28,777 nt of DNA from Zygnema cylindricum (taxonomy: Eukaryota > Streptophyta > Zygnematophyceae > Zygnematales > Zygnemataceae): contig JBBHKE010002966.1 in NCBI GenBank assembly GCA_037447655.1, forward strand, positions 11,384 to 40,160, read 5' to 3'. The position numbers were made by a program, and so were the translations under genes. Below the pieces are notes generated by a model. That model had not been told where the DNA came from, made no database searches, and saw nothing but the letters and a program-made list of their open reading frames with translations. Below, one piece after another: positions 20,017-28,693 of the stretch (position 1 is the stretch's first letter; every line of letters starts with the position of its first letter).

Positions 20017-23000
20017 ATGGCTACTCCCGAGGAGCTTCCCTTCATCCCTTCTCGTGTCCCCGTATCCGGCGGGCGGTCCGAGGATCCGTACAGGGAGGCC
20101 GTACGGCCCCTGGGAGCACTGTTGACAAGTGGTGGATGTAATTCGTACTTTTTTGGCGCTACTCGAGGGAGGCCTCTTCTGGAGCGGGTTCGCTTATCTT
20201 TGTTTTCGATGGTGCCGCTTTTGGGAGTGCTGACGTCATACCAGCTCAAATGGATCGTTGGTGACGTCATCGCCGGATGTACCATTGCCAGCATTGCAGT
20301 GCCACAGGTCCGTACAGTACGGACTTAAAGTAAATTACGGATTTCGAATAGGTGAATCGTACTTTTGCGATCTGTACGGATGAGTGATCGACTGCGCGAA
20401 TGTTAGTGTATGTTTCATATGGTCCAATGCCGTACGGTAAAAGTACGGTACGGTACGGCGCTTACTGCACTGAACTGAAATCTGAACTGAACTGAAATCT
20501 GAACTGAACTGAATGGAGTTGAACTGAGTTACTATTGAAAATACGACTGAACTCAACTGAACTGAGACTACCTGAACTGAACTGTACGGAATTGAACTGG
20601 GTTAAACTGAACTGAACTGAACTGAACTGCTGAACTGAACGGAATTGAACTGAACTGAATGGAAAAACTGAACTATTGAAAACACGACTGAACTCAACTG
20701 AACTGAACACCTGAACTGAAGCCATAATTGAACTGGGTTGAACTGAACTGAACTGAACTGCTGAACTGAACGCAACAACATGGAACAGGAAAAAACACAA
20801 CACGACAAAACTGAAATAAATTATTACAAGAATTGACGCACATCCAATAATTCACCATCATTGACATTGTTAACATTTTGAAAAAGCAAAAAGATTAAAT
20901 TTTAACATGATCTCTTCTACCAGTTTGATTGTTAACTTTTCCTGACGGTACTATTTTTTCCTCCTTTGATTCTTTTGAACTTTTCTTTTCTTTGTTCTTT
21001 TCCAACCACCAAAATCTAACGATGATCGCCGTTCTTTGATTTTTCGTTTGACTAAACTGATTTCTTTAGTTTATTTTCGATCGAGCGTCCGATTCGATTG
21101 ATCTAATCCTGACTTCTTCTGACCTTCCCCTCATTCTCCTGCTCTCCTCTCCGATCTCCGCTCCTTCTGTCCCTGCCCCGGATTCCCTCCTCTCCCCCTC
21201 CTCCCTCTCCTTTTGCTAGCTTCTCTACTCATGTTTTTTGGAGCTGTGATCGTGTGTCTATTATTATTATTATTTATTTTTATTTATGTATTTAATATTT
21301 TTGGGAAACATTTCCCACTATGGAAATGGGAATGGAACATAAATGGAAAAGGATAATTGTGGGTATAAAAATGTTGCCTTAGAGTAGAAAGAAATAAACT
21401 AAGTAATTAAAAGAAATTACAATAGATAAGGAAAGGTAAGGGTTTTGGGATTAAGTAATTTCAATAGATTTCAATAATATAAGGACTGCGATGATTTGAG
21501 AACGAAGATGTCGATGGCTTATTAACATACCGATGGCATATTATCCTGAGTGGTTAAAAGAGGTAAAACACTATTTAACCAATTTTAGTCTTGATGAGGG
21601 GGAAGCTACACCGTCTCTCTTTATAAGCGCTAAGGATTTGTTAGTTTTAAGGATTTATTAGTTGTAAGGATTTTTTAGTTTTAAGGATTTATTAGTTTTA
21701 GTCCGGAATTAGAATATATAATACTAATTTAGTGCTAGGAGACGTGGCACATTGCGGTCCACGTCCTTAAATACTGTTGTCAACACTATATTGTGATTTC
21801 AGGCCAAAAAAAGACGCAACCGAATTAGTGTTATTAACGCTAATAATAACGTTGGTCGGTGTAGTTGTACGGTCTTTATGGGAGGGAAGGTAGTTGTACA
21901 GATAGAGAAAAGGGAAGGCAAGACGATTTCTATGTATGTTTGTTTGACGGAAAAGTTTCTTTTGTGGGTTTCATAAAAACATCCATGAAGGGAAAACATA
22001 GTATATGTTTGTTGTCTTTCTTATTGGTTGGATTTTGTAAGGAAGTCGTAAGAAAACAATATTACGATTTCTCGCAGTTAAATTAATGTTGTCGTTTTTT
22101 CTTTCTTTCGTCGAAATTGCACTCTTGATACGAAGGAGATAATTGCATATTGTTTCACAATTATACACTGATCATTTCTTCTAGTGAGGATATTTGGAGA
22201 TACTCAAGCTCCCTCTCCCTCTCTCCTCCTCTCCCTCTCCCTCTCCCTCTCCCTCTCCCTCTCCAGATTCCAGTTTCTCTCCTCCTCTCATCCCCCTCTC
22301 CCTCCCCCTCTCCCTCTCCCTCTCCCTCCCCCCTCCCTCCCCCTCTCCCTCTCCTTCTCCCTCTCCCTCTCCCTCTCCCTCTCCCCTCTCCAGATTCCAG
22401 TTTCTCTCCTCCTCTCATCTACGCCTTTTTTGGTTCGTCGCGTCACATTGCCGTCGGTCCGGTCTCCGTGGTTTCGTCTATAGTGGGAACCTTGGCTTCC
22501 CAAAAAATAAACCCTAAAAAAGACGATCCCGAGGGAATAATCGATGCGAAAACGAAAAAAATAAAAAGAATTACGAACGAAGACTACGTGGATTTGGTTC
22601 TCACGGCGACTTTTTTTTCGGGGATTATTCAATTGGGGCTGGGAATGTTTCGGTGAGAAAACCTTTTTTTTTTTTGTAAGAAAAAAGAAAAAATATGAAA
22701 ATTGATTATGTATTCGCTTGTTCGTTCATTCGTTTCTTTTTTTTTCCATTTATTTTTTTTGTGGTTTTTTCCTTTGTTTTGTGTTTTTTTTTTTTGTTGG
22801 CTTGTTTGTTTGTTGTTTATTTATTTCTGGTTTAAACGTTTTTTCTGAGGGGGGTGAAATGATTGACATTATAACGTTTATTTTTGGGATAAATGGCAAA
22901 CTCTCTCCTTCTCTCCCCTCTCTCCCAAAAAGAGAAAAGAAATGTGGAGAAATAGAAACAGCCTCCATCAATTCCAACTCTCCTCTCCCCTACTTCTCCC

Positions 23001-26000
23001 TTCCCCCCTCCCCCTCTCCCTCTCCCTGCCCCTCCCCTTCTCCCTCTCCCTCCCACTCCCTCCTGCCCCCCGTCCTCTCACGCTCCCTCCTGACCCTCCC
23101 CCTCCCATTCACCCTCCCAAAATAAATAAAAAACCTCGATTTAATCCTCTCGCTCTCGCCCTCCCTCCTCTCCCTCTCCCTATCCCTCTCCCTCTCCCTC
23201 TCCCTCTCCCTCTCCCTCTTTCTCTCCCTCTCCCTCCCCCTCTCCCTCTCCCTCTCCCTCTCCCTCTCTCCCTCTCCCTCTCCCTCTCCCTCTCCCTCTC
23301 CCTCTCCCTCTCCCTCTCCCTCTCCCTCTCCCTCTCCCTCTCCCTCTCCCTCTCCCTCTCCCTCTCCCTCTCCCTCTCCCTCTCCCTCTCCCCTCTCCCT
23401 CTCCCTCTCCCTCTCCCTCTCCCTCTCCCTCTCCCTCTCCCTCTCCCTCTCCCTCTCCCTCTCCCTCTCCCTCTCCCTCTCCCTCTCCCTCTCCCTCTCC
23501 CTCTCCCTCTCCCTCTCCCTCTCCCTCTCCCTCTCCCTCTCCCTCTCCCTCTCCCTCTCCCTCTCCCTCTCCCTCTCCCTCTCCCTCTCCCTCTCCCTCT
23601 CCCTCTCCCTCTCCCTCTCCCTCTCCCTCTCCCTCTCCCTCTCCCCCTCCCTCTCCCCCTCCCCCTCCCCCTCCCTCTCCCTCTCCCTCTCCCTCTCCCT
23701 CTCCCTCTCCCTCTCCCTCTCCCTCTCCCTCTCCCTCTCCCTCTCCCTCTCCCTCTGCCTCTGCCTCTGCCTCTCCCTCTCCCTCTCCTTCTCCCCCTCT
23801 CCCTTTCTCCCTTCCCCCTCCCTCTCCCCTTCTCTCCCTCCCTTTCCCTCTGCTAGATTAGGGTTTATCGTGGACTTTTTGAGTCATCCCTCCATTTTAG
23901 GATTTATGACCGGAGCCGCAATTACCATTAGTTTGGGGCAATTATGGGGTATAACCGGTTATATTAATTGGACCCCAAAAACGGATCTTATCAGTATTAT
24001 TAATATTTTGAAACAGTATCATCATCAGGTAATTTTTTTTTCTCCCTTCCCCCTCCCCCCCCCCCCCTCTTTTTTTTGCCTCTTTTTTTGTCTATTTGTA
24101 GGCTAAATTGTTTTTTTTTTTTTTTTTTTTTGTTTTTTTAGTTTTTTTTTGGTGTGTCTGGGTGTGTGAGTTTTTGATTTTTATTTTTAAAAGTTTTTTT
24201 TATGAAATGGAGTTTTGGAGAGCTTTTTTTTTCTACGGAAAAAAATGGAAAAGTGAAATAAGGGAATTAAAAGGAGTTAATAAAGGGAATTAGAAAAGGG
24301 AGTTATAAAAGGAATTAAAAATTGGTGTGGAATTAAAAATTAATAAAAATGGAAATTAACAAGTGTATTTGGAGATTGAATAGAGAAATCGGAGGAAAAG
24401 ATGAATTGAAAAAATGATCCGAGTGGACAAAGGACAATTTTTTTGTTAAAGTAATTTTTTTTCTTCAATAGCTTCATCTTTTTGTCAAATGACTTTCTGT
24501 TTAACGGACTTTTGGTTGATTTAACTTTTTAAATGGATACCTTATTGTCAAATATCTTTGCTGTTTCTTTAACTGAAAGTTGAGAAATCTGACGTGATTT
24601 CAGTTCCAAAAATTTGAGAAATTGGAATAAGAAAGCGTTAACAGAAACAAACTGAAACTGTAATTGAAATTAAAACCGAAACCGAAACTGGAACCGAATT
24701 TGAAACTGAAACTAATGAAATTGTAATTAAAACTGAAACCGAAACCGAAATCGAAATCGGATTTGAAACTGAAACTGATACTTAAATTGAAGTTATAACT
24801 GAAATCGAAACCGAAACCGAAACTGAAACTGAAACTGAAACTGAAGCTGAAACTAAAATTGAAACCGATATCAAAACTGAAACCGAAACCGAAACGGAAA
24901 TGGAAATGGAAACGGAAACGGAACTGGAACCACAAACTGAAACCCAGTAACGGTAGTGGCAACTGGAACTGAAACGGAGACACATGGATGCAGTTCAACT
25001 GGCGAGCCTGGTCATCGGTGTCTCATTCTTAATATACCAACTTCAAATATATGCAAACACTTTGACACCATTTTTCATTTTATTTTTGTAGAAAACAATG
25101 TAAACATCTAAAACTATAACAAAAAACGAAATGGTGAATTACTTTTCCTTTTCTTGTTTCTTTACAAGTAGAATGATAAACCTTGAATTTTTGACCCGCT
25201 ATTTCTCAATTGCTGGTCGATTTTGCAGGCAAAGTATTTCAACAAAATAGAATTATATTTTTTGATCCTTGATCGACTGTGGTCGGCGTGAATGGTTTGA
25301 GGACCATCCTGATCCCCCCCCCCCCCCCCCTTCCCTCCCTCCCTCCCACTCACCCTATTTTACCATCTTCAGGTGGGTCACATCCGAAAAGGCGTCAACC
25401 CGTCGAGTTTGAAAAGTATTCGTTTCGACGATTATTTTGACTCCCAAGGAAATAAAATCGGAAATTTCGCAAAAGAATCGTTTAAAATTGCAATTGTCGC
25501 CGGTTTAATCGCTCTCACGGTGCGTTTTTATGTTTATTTTTGTTTAGTTCTTTTTATTTAAGTTGAGAAATCTTACATCATAAGGAATTGTACTATATTA
25601 GAAAACCTTTGTACTTTAAAGAATTTTACTGAATTAAAGACGTTTTATATCATAAGGAATTGTACAAAATTTAGTATGGATTAGTACAATTAATACCTTA
25701 TAAACTTGGTAAAACGACACTCCACACAAATAATCAATGGTGTGAACTCAAATAATATGACTAAAGTTGGTAAGTTGGTAAGTAGGTTGGTATAATTACT
25801 GTGGATCCAGTTTAATTTTCATAGGATTCGGTTAAATATTCGTAATATTGGGTTTAATTTTCACAAAATCCGGTTTAATTTTCATAAAATTCGGTTTAAT
25901 TTTCACAAGATTCAGTTTAATTTTTGTAAGATTCAGTTTAATTTTCATAAGATTCGGTTTAATTTTCATATGATTCAGTTTAATTTTCATAAGATTCGGT

Positions 26001-28693
26001 TTAATTTCATAAGATTCGGTTTAATTTCATAAGATTCAGTTTAATTTTCATAAGATTCGGTTTAATTTTCATAAGATTCGGTTTAATTTTGGTAGGATTC
26101 GGTTTAATTTTCATAAAATCTAGTTTAATTTTCATAAGATTCAGTTTAATTTTCATAAGATTCAGTTTAATTTTCATAAGATTCGGTTTAATTTCCATAA
26201 AAAAGGGGGTGTTTTGGGTTAATAGGAGGCTATTGCCATTGGAAGAACATTTGCGGCAAAAGGGAAATATCGTACCGAGGGGAATCAAGAGGTGAATTTT
26301 TTTTTAACTCTTTTTTAACTTTTTTTTTTTACTTCTTTTTGTACTTGTCAAATTTGTCAAATTTATCCTACTTGTCTCTTTTTTTCACTTTTTGTACTAT
26401 TAATATTGTTCCTTCGTCACTGTTTGGTTCACTATTTGTTTTTTTTGTCCCCCTTTTTCTCTTTTTTTCATTTTTCTGCCTTGTTTCTTCCACATTTGGT
26501 CTGTTATCTTGTTTTCATTTCTTCCTTCTCTTTAAATATTTGTTCATTTTTTTTTTGTCCTTTTCGTCTGTGATTGTTGTGGACTGCAGTTAATATGTTC
26601 GGAAATTTATGTTTTGTCTTGTTGTGTTTTGTCTTCTTGTAATTGGTCTTTCGATGATTTGTCCTCCAGTGTTTTTCTTTTCCGAAATTTGTTTCATTTC
26701 AGTAAACAATTTTGGGAAGCGTCTGTTTTGTCTTCAAGCGTGATTTTGTCTTCTCGTGTATTTTATCTTCTTGTGTGACGTGTCTACTTGTGATTGGTCT
26801 TTTGGTGCTTTGTCTTTTCTGTTTGTTCCTTCATATCATTTGTGTTCTTGCGATTTGTTCCTATGTGATTTGTCTTTAAGTTTTGTCTTTTTCTGGATTG
26901 TATTTTTGCCGTTGTCTTTTATTTATTTCTGTCTTCTGGTCTGTCTTTGCGTGACTTGAATCTCGTGGTTTACCTTTTCATAATTTGTATTTTGTGGTTT
27001 GTCTTTTAGTGATCCGTTCCATGTGGTTTGTCTTTTAGTGATCCGTACCGTGTGGTTTGTCTTTTAGTGCAGATGGTGGCGTTTGGAGCGGCGAATCTAG
27101 TCTCATCTGTGACCTCGGGATATGTGGTGACAGGTGGGAGGGAGAGAGAGAGAGAGATGGAGGGAGGGAGGGAGGAGAGAGTGAGACAGAGAGAGTGAGA
27201 GAGAGAGAGTTATAACATTCGAGGAGAGGGAGTGGTAACTGAAAAAGTGGGAACAAAAGAGAAAAGTTCAACAGTTGAGCAGTGAGAGGGGGAGAGGGAG
27301 GGCCACCGGGAGAAAGGGAGGACGAGGAAGAGATGAAAACCATGTGTTACATCTAATCTGTTTTTGTATGATTTGAATTGTTGTATGACGTCATCCCTGA
27401 CCTCCGAATGTCACTTTTTATGCCATGTCATGTCATGTCATGTCACATTGTGTCTTCTCCCAAGTGTCTTTTTTTGTCCTTTTTCCCGCACTTGGTCCAA
27501 TTATTTTGTCATTTTTCTCTCCAGCGATTTTGTCATTTTCCTCTCCAGCTTTTTTGTCATTTTCCTCTCCAACTATTTTGTCGTTTTCCTCTCCATCTAT
27601 TTTGTCATTTTCCTCTCCATCTATTTTGTCATTTTATTCTCCAACCCTTTTGTCATTTTCCTCTCCAACTCTTTTGTCATTTTCCTCCAGGCTCTTTTTC
27701 TCGTACGGCGATCAATTTCTTCGCGGGAGCGAAATCAGTACTGAGCAATGTGGTGATGGCGGTTCTCGTCCTATTCACACTCCTCTTTATCACTCCTTTG
27801 TTCTTCTACCTCCCCATTGTGAGTACAAATATCCTCTCCCTCTCCCTCTCCCTCTCCCTCGGTATTTTGCGCTAATTTCCCTTTTTGGGGGTGGGGGGGA
27901 ATGACACAGGCGGTCTTATCGGCTATTATTATTTCTGCCCTCACCAACCTGGTATATACTTTTTTTTATCATTTTTTTTTCCCACTCTATAATTAAATTG
28001 TGAAAGGTAGATTTTACCTTCTATTTTGATATGCATAGAAAAAAATTGAAAAAAAGAGGGAAGGGGGAGAGGGAGAGAGAGAGAGTGGGAGAGAGAGAGG
28101 AAGCGAGGGAGAGAGTGAGAGAGGGAAGGAGAGAATGAATTTGAAAAAACGTTTAATTTCTGTTCACACATTCCTTTTTTTCTTTTCCTATGATATGTAT
28201 TTTTTTCATTTTTTCTTTTCCTCTATTTTATTTTTTCTGTTTTATTTTTTTGTTTATTTATTTTTATTTCCTTTTTTTTGTGTGGGAGCAGATCGATATC
28301 GAAGAAATAATCGAAATCTGGAAAACCGATTTTATCGATTTTTTAACATTTCTCGGATGTTTTTTCGGAGTCCTTTTTATTTCCGCGGAAGTCGGTCTTC
28401 TTATATCCACACTAATTTCGATATTTAGACTTTTGATTCAAATTACTCGACCAAAAATTTCGATTTTGGGAAAAGTTCCAGAAACTTCTTTTTTTCGAAA
28501 TGTGGTACAATACCCGAACGCGGAAAGTTTCGAAAATATTTTAATTTTACGAATCGATTCGACGATTTGTTTCGCAAATTCGACTTATCTTCGAGAAATA
28601 ATCGAAAATTTAGTCGAAAAAAATAAAACAGAATATTCCGAAAATTACGGAATGGAAAATTTTGAATGTGACCAGTCGGGAAGATCCATTGAG
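20017..28693 (+). CDS. SULTR: Sulfate transporter, SULTR1/2-like (SLC26/SulP), 3' end outside window
   Basis: Plasma-membrane H+/sulfate symporter of the SLC26/SulP family. Exons found: 20017-20307, 22394-22652, 23857-24028, 25373-25519, 26226-26291, 27073-27133, 27691-27818, 27910-27951, 28292-28693 (1568 nt), with GT-AG borders. Motifs in order: [17 protein letters not shown] (TM1); [113 protein letters not shown]; the last exon covers [21 protein letters not shown] and the start of the STAS domain ([20 protein letters not shown]). [11 protein letters not shown] and ITPLF favour the SULTR1/2 group. The start is the first ATG of the frame, after a pyrimidine-rich leader. Two expected segments are missing: about 16 residues after exon 1, needed because 20307 ends in phase 0 and 22394 starts mid-codon, and about 50 residues between 24028 and 25373. 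Either the assembly lost them, I failed to see them, or the gene is damaged. Confidence 0.9.
20308..20324 (+). repeat. Perfect palindrome at the exon 1 splice donor
   Basis: GTCCGTAC-A-GTACGGAC starts with the GT of the first intron of the sulfate transporter. In RNA it could pair the donor into an 8-bp stem, though a one-base loop would open the central pairs. Confidence 0.8.
20430..20460 (+). repeat. TACGG/GTAC cluster in intron 1
   Basis: Four TACGG words within about 30 bases (GCCGTACGG, then AGTACGGTACGGTACGG), ending just before the GAACT repeat. GTAC is the core recognised by plant and algal SBP-domain factors, but a simple repeat is an equally good explanation. Confidence 0.6.
20468..20772 (+). 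repeat. GAACT pentanucleotide block with ~141-bp higher-order period
   Basis: Mostly CTGAA/GAACT units. An interrupted stretch beginning ACTATTGAAAA and continuing CGACTGAACTCAACTG appears at 20531 and again at 20672, so a ~141-bp super-unit was duplicated. The open frames on the minus strand (Ser/Val/Gln/Phe-rich) are artefacts of this repeat. Confidence 0.9.
20773..22204 (+). other. Long transporter intron, expected exon not found
   Basis: Between exon 1 and the exon at 22394 the family normally has a short exon encoding the conserved linker after TM1 (YA.LA..PP..GLY-like). I read this stretch for such a segment with GT-AG borders and did not find it. A chance YGLY near 21863 lacks a donor and the flanking residues. 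Apart from the 17-bp minisatellite nothing else is recognised. Confidence 0.5.
21632..21699 (+). repeat. 17-bp minisatellite, 4 units
   Basis: Four exact-length units of AAGGATTTATTAGTTTT with single substitutions, in the transporter's first intron region. Confidence 0.9.
22205..22393 (+). repeat. CCCTCT tract containing a duplicated splice acceptor and exon start
   Basis: Hexamer CCCTCT units on the sense strand fill the 3' end of the intron up to the acceptor. In the middle, 22257-22292 is an exact 36-nt copy of 22384-22419, that is, the acceptor CCCTCTCCAG plus the first 26 bases of the exon. The copies are 127 bases apart, so use of the upstream acceptor would shift the reading frame. 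Confidence 0.9.
22653..23149 (+). other. Transporter intron, T-rich then CT-rich
   Basis: T-rich with short runs of pure T, then pyrimidine-rich from about 22980. No exon recognised. Confidence 0.5.
23150..23856 (+). repeat. Very long CCCTCT hexamer satellite ending at a splice acceptor
   Basis: Roughly 700 bases of CCCTCT with few variants (some CCCCCT, TGCCTC near 23757), ending in CTGCTAG, the acceptor of the exon at 23857. The minus strand is (AGAGGG)n with a G-triplet every six bases over hundreds of bases, a strong potential G-quadruplex and triplex former. The Leu-Pro or Ser-Leu reading frames across it are not genes. Confidence 0.97.
24029..24599 (+). other. Transporter intron, homopolymer-rich; expected exon not found
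   Basis: Holds a C run at 24055-24067 and a long T run at about 24110-24131. The family segment of about 50 residues that should precede the [10 protein letters not shown] motif (a TM and a lysine-rich loop) was looked for between 24029 and 25372 and not found. Confidence 0.5.
24600..24980 (+). repeat. GAAACT/GAAACC hexamer block
   Basis: Imperfect hexamer repeat (CTGAAACTGAAAC, CCGAAACCGAAAC variants) over about 380 bases, with a frame of Phe/Ser/Gly on the other strand as a by-product. The hexamer phase drifts by small indels. Confidence 0.9.
25314..25350 (+). repeat. Poly-C plus CCCT tract before a splice acceptor
   Basis: 17 consecutive C bases followed by TTCCCTCCCTCCCTCCC, about 20 bases upstream of the acceptor of the exon at 25373. 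Confidence 0.95.
25807..26201 (+). repeat. 21-bp minisatellite, about 19 units
   Basis: Units of GATTCGGTTTAATTTTCATAA, mostly 21 bp with two 20-bp variants; CGG/CAG and CATAA/CACAA variants alternate. It ends 24 bases before the exon at 26226. The Lys/Met/Ile-rich minus-strand frame is an artefact. Confidence 0.95.
26965..27072 (+). repeat. 29-bp tandem repeat whose last unit is the splice acceptor
   Basis: Units at 26965 (diverged), 26994, 27023 and 27052, each built on GTGGTTTGTCTTTTAGTG. The last unit is cut to 21 bases and ends TTTTAGTGCAG, the acceptor of the exon at 27073. The preceding two units end their T tract with TTTTAG, so decoy acceptors stand upstream. Confidence 0.9.
27134..27320 (+). 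repeat. GA-rich tract at the start of an intron
   Basis: Purine-rich (GAGAGA, GGGAGG words) from the donor at 27134 onward, while the same intron ends in pyrimidine-rich units (27503-27690). The two could pair within the pre-mRNA. Confidence 0.75.
27503..27690 (+). repeat. 24-bp tandem repeat whose last unit is the splice acceptor
   Basis: Seven full units of exactly 24 bp (ATTTTGTCATTTTCCTCTCC plus four bases) and an eighth cut to 20 bases, which ends CCTCCAG immediately before the exon at 27691. Units 1 and 2 carry CTCTCCAG, a full decoy acceptor; later units have CTCTCCAA, CTCTCCAT or ATTCTCCAA. Confidence 0.95.
27834..27857 (+). repeat. Short CCCTCT tract in a 91-bp intron
   Basis: Four CCCTCT-type units in the small intron 27819-27909. 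Same hexamer as at 23150-23850. Confidence 0.85.
28047..28133 (+). repeat. GA-rich tract in the intron before the last exon seen
   Basis: GGGAGAGAGAGAG-type purine run near the 5' part of the intron 27952-28291, which then turns T-rich up to the acceptor at 28291. Confidence 0.75.

Noticed and set aside
21863-21880. YGLY in a plus-strand frame as a candidate for the missing transporter exon
   Set aside because: No GT donor in the right phase, and the upstream residues do not match the family; it overlaps repeat-like sequence.
22150-22393. Extension of the exon at 22394 upstream through the CT repeat as coding
   Set aside because: The frame is open only because CCCTCT lacks stops; the family sequence begins exactly at the CTCTCCAG acceptor ([13 protein letters not shown]).
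22942-23856. 304-codon Leu/Pro/Ser-rich open frame on the plus strand
   Set aside because: Pure by-product of the CCCTCT hexamer, which has no stop codon in any frame; it lies inside a transporter intron.
24108-24293. Phe/Lys-rich open frame (FFYGKKWKS) as a candidate for the other missing transporter segment
   Set aside because: Only a weak lysine-loop resemblance, dominated by poly-T, with no consistent splice borders.
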